Shown here: piece by piece, positions 9,158 to 17,862 of the stretch
Layout of the letters: every line of letters begins with the position of its first letter
How positions within the stretch are numbered: position 1 is the stretch's first letter
Source: Achromobacter veterisilvae
GTDB lineage: Bacteria; Pseudomonadota; Gammaproteobacteria; Burkholderiales; Burkholderiaceae_B
Direction: 5' to 3'
DNA: 64,000 nucleotides
Assembly (NCBI RefSeq): GCF_900496975.1
Contig: NZ_UFQC01000027.1
Coordinates: 21,022 to 85,021, forward strand
The notes under the pieces: model-generated
Databases searched by the model: none
What the model saw: the letters and a program-made list of their open reading frames with translations, nothing else
What the model was told of the DNA's origin: nothing
Position numbers and translations under genes: made by a program

Positions 9158-10135
9158 TCAGCCGCCGGTCCCGGGCTGCGGCGCGCGCTGCGCGGCGATC
9201 TGCTTCAGGTAGTCCACCAGCCGCTGGCAGGCCGGGGTCAGGGGGCGGTCCGCGCGGACCGAATAGCCCACGTCGCCGAAGGCGCCGAAGACATCGGTGG
9301 GCAGCCTGGCCAGGATGCCCATGGACAGGAACTGCGCCGCCGCGTCGTAGGGGATGAGAGCGAGCGCGTCGCTGTGCATGAGCACGCCGATGTTGGTCAG
9401 CAGCGAAAGCGATTCGACGTGCCTGGCGGGCAGGCGCAGGCCGGCGTCGAAGAAGGTGCGTTCGATCGAGGCGCGCAGCGGCGAGGTGGGCGCGGGCAGG
9501 ATCCAGATGCAGTCGGCCAGGTCGGCCAGCGCCACTTCCCGCGCGCCGGCCAGGGGATGGCGCGCGCCGGCCACCAGGCACAGATCTTCCCGGTACAGCT
9601 TGTGGTGGTCCACGGCGACGCCGGAGATCGACGCCATGTCGGCGCCCGGCAAGCGGCCCACGACGATGTCCAGATCGCCCGTGGCCAGGGCCGGCAGCAA
9701 TTGCGCGGTGGGCCCTTCGCGCACCGTGACCTGGATGCCGGGGTGGTCCGTCATCAAGCGCGCGATGGCCTCGGGCAACAGCTTGGCGGACGCGGCGATC
9801 AGGGTGCCCACCACCACGTGGCCGCTGGCTCCGCCCAGCACGGCGTCGATGTCGTCGGCCATGTAGCGGATCTCGGCCATCATGGCGTGGACCCGGCGGC
9901 CCAGCACCAGGGCCAGTTCGGTCGGCGTGACGCCGCGGTTGGAACGTTCGAACAGCGTGGCGCCGAAGAAGGATTCCAGGTCGTGGATGGCCTTGGTGAC
10001 GGTGGGCTGGGTCAGGTGCAGTTCACTGGCGGCGCGCGACAGCGAGCGGCGCGCCAGCACGCGTTCGAAGATCTGCAACTGGTGCAGCTTCAGTTTGTGG
10101 CTGAGGGCGTTGGGCGTAATCCGGAAGTTCGACAT
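9158..10135 (-). CDS. LysR-family transcriptional regulator of the nba-liv operon
   Basis: LysR regulator of 325 residues: N-terminal winged helix (about residues 10-70; SLSRAASELHLTQPTVTKAI) and a C-terminal effector domain. It looks most like GbpR/PcaQ-type LysR proteins. The ATG at 10135 begins MSNFRITPNALSHKLKL; an upstream ATG at 10162 would overlap the end of nbaF by 11 bases. It lies between nbaF and nbaC on the same strand, an unusual place for a LysR gene (most are divergent), so it is probably co-transcribed and may feed back on the operon. Effector is likely 3-hydroxyanthranilate or a ring-cleavage product (inference). Confidence 0.9.
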   Translation of the reverse strand: MSNFRITPNALSHKLKLHQLQIFERVLARRSLSRAASELHLTQPTVTKAIHDLESFFGATLFERSNRGVTPTELALVLGRRVHAMMAEIRYMADDIDAVLGGASGHVVVGTLIAASAKLLPEAIARLMTDHPGIQVTVREGPTAQLLPALATGDLDIVVGRLPGADMASISGVAVDHHKLYREDLCLVAGARHPLAGAREVALADLADCIWILPAPTSPLRASIERTFFDAGLRLPARHVESLSLLTNIGVLMHSDALALIPYDAAAQFLSMGILARLPTDVFGAFGDVGYSVRADRPLTPACQRLVDYLKQIAAQRAPQPGTGG

Positions 10136-10151
10136 GCGTGCTGGCGCGCCG

Positions 10152-10583
10152 CTAGCGTGCAAGCGGCTTGTAGGCGATCGCCTTGATTTCGATCAGCAAC
10201 TGCGGATGCGGCAACTGGTGCACCGCGACGGTGGTGCGTGCTGGGCCATCGGCGTCGAAATACTCGCCGTAGACCTGATTGTATCCACCGAAATCGTTCA
10301 TGTTGACCAGGTACGTGCTGATTTCCACCACGTCGGCCAGGGTGGCGCCGGCGGTGCCCAGGATGTCGCGGATGTTCTCGATGACGGCGCGCGTCTGCGC
10401 CCGGATATCTAGGGTCGCCGTGCCCATGGCGTCCACTTCGGCGCCCGCGATGCGGTTGTCGGGCAGGCGCGAGCTGGTGCCGGAGACGAACAGGAAGTCG
10501 CCGGCGCGCTTGATGTGCGGGTACTTGCCCCGGGGCGTGGCTTTTCCGGCGACGACGGTGGCGCTGGTGGTGGCTGGGTTCAT
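10152..10583 (-). CDS. nbaF: 2-aminomuconate deaminase, RidA/YjgF fold
   Basis: RidA-superfamily protein of 143 residues that hydrolyses 2-aminomuconate to 4-oxalocrotonate and ammonia. It is longer than housekeeping RidA (about 128) and carries the wording seen in AmnD/Nba[56 protein letters not shown] and [15 protein letters not shown]. The Arg in GPARTTVAV (about residue 117) is the conserved RidA-fold arginine. It is 27 bases after nbaE, as expected for consecutive pathway steps. Confidence 0.93.
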   Translation of the reverse strand: MNPATTSATVVAGKATPRGKYPHIKRAGDFLFVSGTSSRLPDNRIAGAEVDAMGTATLDIRAQTRAVIENIRDILGTAGATLADVVEISTYLVNMNDFGGYNQVYGEYFDADGPARTTVAVHQLPHPQLLIEIKAIAYKPLAR

Positions 10584-10610
10584 TCCGCTTTCCTTTGGGA
10601 CGGGGGGACG

Positions 10611-12068
10611 TCAGAGCTTGATGCAGACGTTGGTGGGCTCAGTATAGAAATGCAGCGAATGGCGTCCACCTTCGCGGCCGATGCCCGACAGGCCGCTGCC
10701 GCCGAAGGGCGTGCGCAGATCGCGCAGGAACCAGCAGTTGACCCAGGCCAGGCCGACCTTCATGGCCTGCGCCACGCGGTGTCCGCGGCTGAGGTTCTGC
10801 GTCCAGACCGCCGCGGCCAGGCCGTAGCGGGTGTCGTTGGCCAGGCGGATGGCCTCGTCCTCGGTATCGAAGGGCGCCACGTGGCACACGGGGCCGAAGA
10901 CTTCCTCCTTGATGCAGCGGGCCTGTTCGGACAGGCCGGTCCAGACCGTGGGCTGCACGTACGCGCCCGCGTCGCGGGCGTCGCCGAATTCCGGGATGCC
11001 GCCGCCCGCCGCCACGGCCGCGCCTTCCTGGCGCGCCAAGGCGAAGTACGACAGCACTTTTTCGCGGTGTTCGCGCGACACCAGCGGCCCCATCTCGGTA
11101 TCGGGCTCCATCGGCCAGCCGATGCGCATGGCCCTGGCCCGAGCCGCCAGCGCCTCGACGAAGCGCTCGTAGATGGGGCGCTCGACGTACACCCGTTCGG
11201 TGCACAGGCAGACCTGCCCGCAGTTGGCGAAGGCCGAGCGCGTGACGCCGTCCACCGCCGCGTCGAAGTCCGCGTCGGCGAACACCAGGGCCGCGTTCTT
11301 GCCGCCCAGCTCGAACGACACCGGCTTCACGCCGGGCGCGACCGCGCGCATGATGGCGGCGCCCGTGGCGGATTCGCCGGTAAAGGTGATCCCGTCGATG
11401 TCGGGGTGCGCGGTCATGAATTCGCCCGCCGAGTTCGGGCCGAACCCATGCGTCAGATTCAGCACGCCGGGCGGCAGCCCCGCTTCATCGGCGACTTCGG
11501 CCAGCAGGGTGGCCGTCGAGGGCGTGACCTCGGACGGCTTCATGATCACCGTGTTGCCGAACGCCAGCGCCGGCGCCACCTTCCAGGTCAGCAGCAGGAG
11601 CGGCAGGTTCCAGGGCGAGATCACGCCCACCACGCCCAGCGGCTTGCGGTAGGCGTAGTTCAGCGCCTGCCGGCCGTCCGGCGTGTCGGTCATGTAGCTT
11701 TCCATGTCCAGCGTGCGGGCCAGTTCGGCGAAGGCCCGGAAATTGGCCGCGCCCCGGGGGATGTCGATCTTGCCGGCCCAGCCGACGGGCTTGCCGGTGT
11801 CGCCGATTTCGGCCTGCAGGAAGTCGTCGAACCGCCGGCCGATGCCGTCGGCCAGCGCCAGCAGATAGTCGGTGCGCGCGGCGACCGGCAGCGCGGCCCA
11901 GGCGGGCAGGGCGCGGCGCGCGGCTTCCACGGCGCGGTTCACCTGGCCGCGATCGGCTTCGTGGACCTGGGCGATGAGGCGTCCATCCACCGGGCTGTGC
12001 TTGTCGAAGGTGGACGCGCCGTCTTCGAAGCGGCCATCGATGTAGTTGCGTAGCTGGCGTGGCGTCAT
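10611..12068 (-). CDS. nbaE: 2-aminomuconate-6-semialdehyde dehydrogenase
   Basis: NAD-dependent aldehyde dehydrogenase of 485 residues that oxidises 2-aminomuconate semialdehyde to 2-aminomuconate, closely related to 2-hydroxymuconic semialdehyde dehydrogenases. Catalytic residues are N154 (SPWNLP), E253 (FELGGKN) and C287 (NCGQVCLC). The C-terminal WVNCWFLRDLRTPFGGSG is typical of the muconic-semialdehyde branch. The ATG at 12068 has GGAAG upstream; the longer open frame would run through the palindromic operator and is rejected. It is the first gene of the operon, behind a consensus promoter. Confidence 0.94.
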   Translation of the reverse strand: MTPRQLRNYIDGRFEDGASTFDKHSPVDGRLIAQVHEADRGQVNRAVEAARRALPAWAALPVAARTDYLLALADGIGRRFDDFLQAEIGDTGKPVGWAGKIDIPRGAANFRAFAELARTLDMESYMTDTPDGRQALNYAYRKPLGVVGVISPWNLPLLLLTWKVAPALAFGNTVIMKPSEVTPSTATLLAEVADEAGLPPGVLNLTHGFGPNSAGEFMTAHPDIDGITFTGESATGAAIMRAVAPGVKPVSFELGGKNAALVFADADFDAAVDGVTRSAFANCGQVCLCTERVYVERPIYERFVEALAARARAMRIGWPMEPDTEMGPLVSREHREKVLSYFALARQEGAAVAAGGGIPEFGDARDAGAYVQPTVWTGLSEQARCIKEEVFGPVCHVAPFDTEDEAIRLANDTRYGLAAAVWTQNLSRGHRVAQAMKVGLAWVNCWFLRDLRTPFGGSGLSGIGREGGRHSLHFYTEPTNVCIKL

Positions 12069-12091
12069 GGCCCGGCTTCCAATGGATATTA

Positions 12092-12107
12092 AGTACGTAT
12101 ACGTACT
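12092..12107. promoter_or_regulatory. 16-bp perfect palindrome, probable repressor operator of nbaE
   Basis: AGTACGTATACGTACT is a perfect 16-base palindrome between the promoter and the nbaE start. It begins about 10 bases downstream of the -10 box, so a bound protein would block RNA polymerase at or just after the start point. The size and symmetry suit a dimeric TetR, GntR or MarR repressor rather than a LysR activator; no such repressor is adjacent. Confidence 0.7.
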
Positions 12108-12117
12108 ATATCGGCAA

Positions 12118-12146
12118 ATAATAGGCAGCGCGGGCCGGCAAGTCAA
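12118..12146 (-). promoter_or_regulatory. Sigma-70 promoter of the nba-liv operon
   Basis: On the minus strand TTGACT and TATTAT are separated by exactly 17 bases, one mismatch from consensus in each hexamer. The start point would fall near 12110, just before the palindrome, about 40 bases before the nbaE start codon. Confidence 0.75.
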
Positions 12147-12170
12147 TGATGGAATTCCAGGGCGGCGCGC

Positions 12171-12202
12171 CTTCCCCGCCCGCGCGGCGCGGACGGGGGA
12201 AG
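12171..12202. terminator. Imperfect GC-rich hairpin after the TonB receptor gene
   Basis: Arms starting CTTCCCC and ending GGGGAAG pair over roughly 13 positions with two interruptions, 11 bases after the receptor stop codon. There is no T-run, so it may be a weak terminator or an RNA-stabilising stem. Confidence 0.3.
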
Positions 12203-12212
12203 CGTTTGCCGC

Positions 12213-14633
12213 CTACCAGCGGTAGCTGAGCGTACCGTACACCTGGCGCTCCTGCCCCCAGTAGCACGATGTCGTGCTGCCGCAGCTAGCCACGTAGCGG
12301 CGGTCGAACAGGTTGGTCGCCGACAGCGCGAAGGCGAGTCCCTTGAGCGAGGGATCCAGGGCGCCCAGATCGTAGGAGACGCGCGCGTCGACCAGCGTGA
12401 CCGGCTTCATGCCCAGTTCGTTGTAGGCGTCGCCATAGGTGCTGCTCCGGTAGCGCACGCCCATGCCGGCGGTCAGGCCGCGCGCCGCGCCGCCGAAGCT
12501 GTGGTCGGCCCAGAGGGCGGCCTGGTGGCGAGGCAGGTTGGGCACGGCCTTGCCTTCGGTATTGACGCCGGTGTAATCGGGCGTGTTGCGGGTCACTTCG
12601 CCGTGGCTGTAGGCATAGGAAGCGATCAGCGTCCACCCCAGGCCCAGTTCCGCCTTGCCTTCCAGTTCGACGCCGCGCACGCGCACTTCGCCGGTCTGCA
12701 CGTTGAACGCGGGGTCGGATGGATCCGCGGCGATCACATTCTTTTGCGTAAGCTGGAACGCCGACAGCGTGACGAAGGCCTTCTGGCCGGGCGGCTCGTA
12801 CTTGATGCCGGCCTCGTACTGCTCGCCTTCGGTGGGCTTGAACGGTGAACCGGACCGGGTGGCGCCCGTGGCGGGGTCGAACGACGTCGAGTAGCTGACA
12901 TAGGGAGCCAGGCCGTTGCGCGCCAGGTAGACGATGCCGGCGCGTCCGGTCCACGCGGTGTCGCTCTGGCTGCCCGCGGCGTCCGAGCCGAAGTTCACTC
13001 CCTGCTTGTCGGCCCAGGCGCGGTCATAGCGCGCGCCGCCGGTGAAGACCCATTGGCCCGCGCGGATCTGGTCCTGCAGGTAATAGCCGATCTGCGTCGT
13101 GTGCGTGCGGGTATCGGTGTATTCGGCGATGTCCTGCGGCCGCTGGCCATAGACCGGGCGGTACAGGTCGAGCGGCCCCAGCGTGCCCATGTAGAAGCGG
13201 TAGCTATTGTTCACGCGGCGCAGGTCCAGGCCGGCCAGCACGGTGTGCGACAGGGGGCCGGTGTCGAATTCGGCCTGCACCTGATTGTCCACCGTGAAGG
13301 CATATACCTGCTCCTTCCACCCGACATAGCTGCGGTCGATGAGCCGCTTTTCGTCGTCGAGGAAACCGTTCAGGAAGCTGTTCCGCGCGTCGAAGTCGAT
13401 TTCGGCATAACGCAGGTTCTGGCTGACCTTCCAGGTGGAATTCAGGCGGTGGTCCAGGCGGTAGCCGACCGAACGCTGCTCCACGTCCCAGCGGTCCACG
13501 CCCGGCTCGCCGGGAAAGCGCGAGCGCTTCAGGCGGCCGTTCGGATTGCCGTAGAGCGTGCCTTCGGCGGGCCAGAAGTAACCCGTCCAGCCGTCGACGA
13601 GGTCGCGTTGGTACTGCACGCGCAGCGTGAAACTGGTGTCCGCGTTCGGCGCCCAGGTAAAGGCCGGCGCGAAATACCGGTTGGTTTCGTCCACGCGGTC
13701 CAGCGAAGCGCCCGCGTCGCGGTACAGCCCGGTCAGGCGGTAGCGCAGCGTGGCGCCTTCGTTCAGCGGGCCGCCCAGGTCGAACGCGCCCTGCTTGTGG
13801 TCGTTGCTGCCGCCTTCGAGCTGGATCTCGCCCTGGCGCGTTTCCGTAGGCGCCTTGGTGACGAAGTTCACCAGGCCGCCCGGCGTGTTCTGGCCGTAGA
13901 GCACCGAGGCCGGCCCCTTCAGCACCTCGATGCGTTCGGCGCCATAAGGGTTCAGCCGCGGAATCACGTATTCGCCCGTGGCGCTGCGCAGCCCGTCCTG
14001 GTAGGTGGCGTAGTTGGCGTTGAAACCGCGCAACTGAATCACATCGAAGCGCACGTCGTAACCCGCCCAGGCGGCATTGACCCCCGGCGTGTAGGCCAGC
14101 GCTTCCGCCGTGCTGCGCACCGGCCGGCGGTCCATCTCCGAGCGGCTGATCACGTTGATGGTCTGCGGCGTTTCCAGAAGGGCGGCATCGGTCTTGGACC
14201 CCGAGGCGCTGCGTGTCGCCACGACGCCGTCCACCGGACCGAAAGCCGATTCCTGGACGCCGCTCACGGTGATCGGCGCGAGTTCCACGGCGGGAGAAGA
14301 GGGCGCTTTCCGCAACTGGATGCGGCCTTCGGCATTGCGCCGGGCCGACAGGCCCGTGCCGGCGAGCAGGGCGGACAGGTCTTCGTCCGTTCCGGTGGGC
14401 GCGCGCAGGCCGGGGCTGCGCAGGCCCCGCGTGAGCGAGGCGTCATAGGAAATCACCAGGCCGCGCCGCTGGGCGTAGGCGTTCAACGCCTCGTCCAGCG
14501 GACCGGGCGGTATCGGCGGACCCTCGGCGGCAAGCGCCGAGGTGGCCAGCGCCTGCAGGACGAGCGCCAGGCCGGCGAGGGATTTGCTGAAGGGTTTCGG
14601 GTACACCGCAATGCTCCATGCTGGGTTGTGCAT
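12213..14633 (-). CDS. TonB-dependent ferrisiderophore receptor with signalling domain
   Basis: Outer-membrane receptor of 806 residues. A signal peptide (residues 1-35) is followed by a secretin/TonB N-terminal domain (about 38-115, starting PLDEALNAYAQRRGLVISYD) that talks to FecR, then a TonB-box-like APITVSG near 124, a plug domain (about 145-260, GPASVLYGQNTPGGLVN) and a 22-strand barrel ending in aromatic YGTLSYRW. The barrel resembles FhuA/FoxA-type hydroxamate receptors, but the ligand cannot be read from sequence. The ATG at 14633 gives the signal peptide; upstream in-frame codons are rejected. It follows fecI and fecR in one operon, so it should be self-regulated by its ligand under iron limitation. 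Confidence 0.93.
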   Translation of the reverse strand: MHNPAWSIAVYPKPFSKSLAGLALVLQALATSALAAEGPPIPPGPLDEALNAYAQRRGLVISYDASLTRGLRSPGLRAPTGTDEDLSALLAGTGLSARRNAEGRIQLRKAPSSPAVELAPITVSGVQESAFGPVDGVVATRSASGSKTDAALLETPQTINVISRSEMDRRPVRSTAEALAYTPGVNAAWAGYDVRFDVIQLRGFNANYATYQDGLRSATGEYVIPRLNPYGAERIEVLKGPASVLYGQNTPGGLVNFVTKAPTETRQGEIQLEGGSNDHKQGAFDLGGPLNEGATLRYRLTGLYRDAGASLDRVDETNRYFAPAFTWAPNADTSFTLRVQYQRDLVDGWTGYFWPAEGTLYGNPNGRLKRSRFPGEPGVDRWDVEQRSVGYRLDHRLNSTWKVSQNLRYAEIDFDARNSFLNGFLDDEKRLIDRSYVGWKEQVYAFTVDNQVQAEFDTGPLSHTVLAGLDLRRVNNSYRFYMGTLGPLDLYRPVYGQRPQDIAEYTDTRTHTTQIGYYLQDQIRAGQWVFTGGARYDRAWADKQGVNFGSDAAGSQSDTAWTGRAGIVYLARNGLAPYVSYSTSFDPATGATRSGSPFKPTEGEQYEAGIKYEPPGQKAFVTLSAFQLTQKNVIAADPSDPAFNVQTGEVRVRGVELEGKAELGLGWTLIASYAYSHGEVTRNTPDYTGVNTEGKAVPNLPRHQAALWADHSFGGAARGLTAGMGVRYRSSTYGDAYNELGMKPVTLVDARVSYDLGALDPSLKGLAFALSATNLFDRRYVASCGSTTSCYWGQERQVYGTLSYRW

Positions 14634-14685
14634 GGAAGGGATGACGCGCCGGACGCGCAAAAGGGAAAGGCCTGTTACAAATTCG

Positions 14686-15678
14686 CTAGCGCCGTTCCAC
14701 CCGCAATATCCACGGGCCGTAGCTGCGCACCCGGATGGGCAGGCTTTCCTGGAGCGAGGCGTACGCTTCATCGCCCTGCAGCGGCAGCACCGCGGAAACG
14801 CGCAGGTCCGCCAGCGCCCGCGCGTCGTAGATCAGCAGCCCGCGCCGGTAGCGCGCCAGCTCGGCCAGCACCTCGGGCAGCGGCGTGTCTATCACCGCGT
14901 AGCGGCCCTGGGTCCAGGCTTCCGCATCGCGGTTGGCGGGCTGGACGGGCTCGACCGACGCGGCGCGGATCTCGAGCGCCTGTCCGGCGGACGCGTCGCG
15001 GCAGGCGGCGCCGGGAGCAGCGGGGCAGCCTCGCACCCGCGACTCCGTCACCGTCACGCGCGTGGCGTCCGGCATCAGGCGGACCACGTAGCGGGTGCCC
15101 AGCGCCGTGGCGGTGCCGTCGCGGGTATCCACCACGAACGGCCGTCCGGGGGCGCCGTGGGCGACTTCGGCCAGGATCTCGCCCTGGCGCAGCACGATAC
15201 GGCGTTCCGTCGGCGTATAGAGGATATCGATGGCGCTGTCGGTATTCAGCGTGACGCGGCTGCCGTCGCTCAATTCGACCGTGCGGCGCTCGCCCACGCC
15301 GCTGCGCAGATCGGCGGCCAGCCAGGGCATCTGGGCCTGGCTGGCCCACCAGGCCGACACCAGGAGCGCGACGCCCAGCGCCAGTCCCGAGGCCGTTCTC
15401 CGCCGGCGCTTGCGCCGCCTGGCGGCGGTGTCGCGGACCAGCCCGCCCAGCCGGTCCGGGGGCGCCTGCGCCGCGGGCGCGGACAACAGGCTCCACAGTT
15501 CCCGCATGCGCTGCCAGGCGCGCTCGTGGTCCGGACTGGCGGTGCGCCATCGCTCGAAATCCCGGGTTTCCTCGGTGCTGGGATGGCCGTCCATGACGCT
15601 GTGCCAATGGGCGGCTTCCTCCAGCGCGGCGCGCGGCAGCGGCGGACCGCCCGCCGGATTGCCCTGGGCCTCACGCAT
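14686..15678 (-). CDS. fecR: FecR-family anti-sigma/sigma regulator
   Basis: Inner-membrane signal relay of 330 residues. The cytoplasmic N-terminal FecR domain (about 15-75, with EAAHWHSVMDG and FERWRTASPDHERAW) holds the sigma factor; an Arg-rich stretch then a single transmembrane helix (about 95-115) follow; the periplasmic part contains the GVGERRTVELSDGSRVTLN motif and a C-terminal STN-like domain that meets the receptor's signalling domain. The start overlaps the fecI stop by eight bases. A small Cys-containing insert (about 213-225, RGCPAAPGAACR) in the periplasmic domain is unusual and could form a disulphide. Confidence 0.92.
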   Translation of the reverse strand: MREAQGNPAGGPPLPRAALEEAAHWHSVMDGHPSTEETRDFERWRTASPDHERAWQRMRELWSLLSAPAAQAPPDRLGGLVRDTAARRRKRRRRTASGLALGVALLVSAWWASQAQMPWLAADLRSGVGERRTVELSDGSRVTLNTDSAIDILYTPTERRIVLRQGEILAEVAHGAPGRPFVVDTRDGTATALGTRYVVRLMPDATRVTVTESRVRGCPAAPGAACRDASAGQALEIRAASVEPVQPANRDAEAWTQGRYAVIDTPLPEVLAELARYRRGLLIYDARALADLRVSAVLPLQGDEAYASLQESLPIRVRSYGPWILRVERR

Positions 15679-16201
15679 CGCCGTGCGCCGGCGCCAGGTC
15701 GGCCAGCACGTCGTGGCAGGCGAGCAAGGCCTGCGCGAGGTACAGCTTGACCGAGCGTTCCGACACCCGCAGCGCCAGCCCGATGTCGCGGTGAGACATC
15801 CCGTCGTACAGGCTCATGAGAAAAGCCTGGCCCGCCTTGGCGGGCAGGCGTTCGATCGCGCCCGTCACCGCGGCCAGCGCCTCGACCGCCATGGCGACCT
15901 GTTCGGCCGAAGGCGCGGTATGCGCGGCGCAGCATTCCGCCTGCAGCGACAGATAGGCCTGCTCGATCTCCTGGCGGCGGTGTTCGTCGATCACCAGCCT
16001 GCTGGCGGTGGTGGCCAGCAGGGCGCGGGGCTGGTCCGCCGTCTCCAGGCCGCCGCGGCGCAGCAGGCGCAGGAACGCGTCGTGCGCGATGTCCTCGGCG
16101 CGGAAGCGGCATTTCAGCCTGCGCAGCAGCCATGCGCGCAGCCAGCCGTGATGCTGCGCGTACAGGCTCTGGAAGGCCGGCAGAGTGTTCGGTCCGGACA
16201 T
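15671..16201 (-). CDS. fecI: ECF sigma factor, FecI type
   Basis: RNA polymerase sigma factor of 176 residues that directs transcription of the adjacent receptor gene when FecR signals. Sigma region 2 lies at about residues 12-80 (FRAEDIAHDAFLRLLRR, the core-binding and -10 recognition helix) and region 4 at about 115-165 (YDGMSHRDIGLALRVSERSVKLYLAQAL, -35 helix-turn-helix). Its promoter region contains a Fur-box-like site, so it should be made only when iron is short. It is divergent from marR. Confidence 0.93.
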   Translation of the reverse strand: MSGPNTLPAFQSLYAQHHGWLRAWLLRRLKCRFRAEDIAHDAFLRLLRRGGLETADQPRALLATTASRLVIDEHRRQEIEQAYLSLQAECCAAHTAPSAEQVAMAVEALAAVTGAIERLPAKAGQAFLMSLYDGMSHRDIGLALRVSERSVKLYLAQALLACHDVLADLAPAHGDA

Positions 16202-16220
16202 AGGGGTGGAACGCTAGAAT

Positions 16221-16235
16221 TGAGAATCGTTACCG
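16221..16235. promoter_or_regulatory. Fur-box-like site upstream of fecI
   Basis: TGAGAATCGTTACCG matches 10 of 14 positions of the 7-1-7 Fur consensus (TGATAAT-n-ATTATCA), 20 bases upstream of the fecI start. Expected for a FecI gene. Confidence 0.5.
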
Positions 16236-16323
16236 ATTCGGCGGATTTTACGCGCCTTCGGCCGCGGCGCCAGCCCCTGCGTGTGAACGCCTACAATCGT
16301 CGGGCATATTCCATGGACGCCCG

Positions 16324-16809
16324 ATGACCAGCCCTTCCCGAACCGCCCGCCCGGCCGCCGCCCGGGTCCTGAAGGAATTCGATCTGACCCAGGTGGCATC
16401 CCATTTGCTGCGCCGCGCCCACTTCCGCGCCGAAGCGCTGTTCGCCCAGGCGTTCGCCGAAGTAGACCTGACTCCCCGCCAGAAAGCCCTGCTGGTCACC
16501 GTCTACCAGAACCCCGGCGCCACCCAGAACCGCATCGCCGAACTGATCGCGCTGGACCGCAATTCCTTCGCCGAAATGATTGCCCGCATGACCAAGAAGG
16601 GGTACGTGCGCCGCACGCGGTCCGCCGAGGACGGCCGCGCCTATGCGCTGGAAATCACCGAAGAGGGCGCGGCCCTGCTGGCCCGCGTGCTGCCGCGCGA
16701 CGCCGAGGTCGAGACCGAGGTGCTGGCGCCGCTGCCGCCCGAATTGCGGCCCGTGTTCCTGCGGTGCCTGAGGCTGATGGCCGGCCTGGAGGACGGCGCG
16801 AAAGGCTGA
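16324..16809 (+). CDS. MarR-family transcriptional regulator
   Basis: Winged-helix regulator of 161 residues. The DNA-binding domain spans about residues 45-115: helix pair TQNRIAELIALDRNSFAEMIARM and the wing KGYVRRTRSAEDGRAYALEIT with the conserved D-x-R. Family members are dimeric repressors released by small phenolic ligands. It is divergent from fecI with 122 bases between. It is not beside a catabolic or efflux gene; a remote link to the palindrome in front of nbaE (about 4 kb away) is possible but untested. Confidence 0.9.
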   Translation: MTSPSRTARPAAARVLKEFDLTQVASHLLRRAHFRAEALFAQAFAEVDLTPRQKALLVTVYQNPGATQNRIAELIALDRNSFAEMIARMTKKGYVRRTRSAEDGRAYALEITEEGAALLARVLPRDAEVETEVLAPLPPELRPVFLRCLRLMAGLEDGAKG

Positions 16810-16823
16810 CGCTCGCGCCGTGT

Positions 16824-17735
16824 TCAGGCCGGCGGCGCTTGCGGCCCGGATGCCTGCCGTTCCGCCGTGCCGAAGCGCAGCGCGAATTGCCGCGTGAACA
16901 CCGCGCCGAAAAAGAAGATCTGGGCCGAATAGTAGATCCACAGCAGCAGCGCGATCAGCGATCCGGCGGCGCCGTAGGCCGACACCGCCGCGCCCCGGCT
17001 CAGGTACAGGCCGATGCCCCACTTGCCGATCAGGAACAGCGCCGCCGTCACGATGGCGCCGGGAATCACGTCGCGCCAGGAGATCTTCGCGCTGGGCAGC
17101 AGCTTGAAGATCACCGCGAACAGCGCCACCACCACCGAGAAGGAAAACAGGCTGGAGATCCATTCGGCCACCGTCGCGACCGTGGAGGCCATCCACAGGT
17201 CTCCGTAGTACTTGCGCGCGGCGCCCAGCCCGGCGTTTACGGTCAGGGAAACCAGCAGGAACAGCGCCAGCACCAGCACCAGGCCGAACGACAGCATCCG
17301 GCTGCGCACCATGCCGTGCAGCCCGCCTTTCTGGTTGCCGGACACTTCCCAGAGGTCGTCCAGGCTGGCCTTGAGCTCGGCGAACGCCGTGGTGGCGCTG
17401 AAGATCAGCACGAAAATGGAAATCAGCGCCGCGATCCAGCCCCCGCCGGACTCGTGCGCGCTGGCCAGTACCGTCTGGATCACCTCGGCCCCGCGTTCGC
17501 CGGTCAGTTCCCGCAGGGACGAGAACAGTTCGGAGCGCACCGCGTCCTCGCCGAAGAAGGCCCCCGCCACCGCGATGACGAGGATCAGCATGGGCGCCAG
17601 CGAGAAAACCATGTACAGGGCCAGGGCCGCTCCCTTGCTGGAGGCGCGGTGGGCGGACCATTGATTGGCGGAATCCATCAGCAGCCCGCCGATCTCGGAC
17701 GGGCGCAGGACGCGGAGGCTCTGGGGGAGGCGCAT
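16824..17735 (-). CDS. YihY/BrkB-family inner-membrane protein
   Basis: Integral membrane protein of 303 residues with six hydrophobic segments: about 32-60 (GAALALYMVFSLAPMLILVIA, the family hallmark), 100-120, 137-160, 180-205, 215-235 and 245-270. The family includes Bordetella BrkB; its function is unsettled and transport of small solutes has been suggested. The C-terminal tail is hydrophilic. I chose the ATG at 17735 (MRLPQSLRVLRPS) because family members begin this way; an ATG at 17765 adds ten residues and neither has a strong Shine-Dalgarno. It converges on marR. Confidence 0.88.
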   Translation of the reverse strand: MRLPQSLRVLRPSEIGGLLMDSANQWSAHRASSKGAALALYMVFSLAPMLILVIAVAGAFFGEDAVRSELFSSLRELTGERGAEVIQTVLASAHESGGGWIAALISIFVLIFSATTAFAELKASLDDLWEVSGNQKGGLHGMVRSRMLSFGLVLVLALFLLVSLTVNAGLGAARKYYGDLWMASTVATVAEWISSLFSFSVVVALFAVIFKLLPSAKISWRDVIPGAIVTAALFLIGKWGIGLYLSRGAAVSAYGAAGSLIALLLWIYYSAQIFFFGAVFTRQFALRFGTAERQASGPQAPPA

Positions 17736-17769
17736 AGTTCTGGGTTCAGTCCATGAAGCCTTCATTGTA

Positions 17770-17785
17770 GGGACGCATGCGTCCC
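17770..17785. promoter_or_regulatory. 16-bp perfect palindrome upstream of the BrkB-like gene
   Basis: GGGACGCATGCGTCCC is a perfect 16-base palindrome 35 bases before the chosen start codon (five before the alternative one). It could be an operator or part of the leader; no regulator is known for it. Confidence 0.4.
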
Positions 17786-17862
17786 GGCGAAACCTTCAGA
17801 TTGTGCGCAAACGTTCCGGCCCTGGGCGAAGGCGGCCGCGCCCGCGCGGACGGCGGGCAAAG

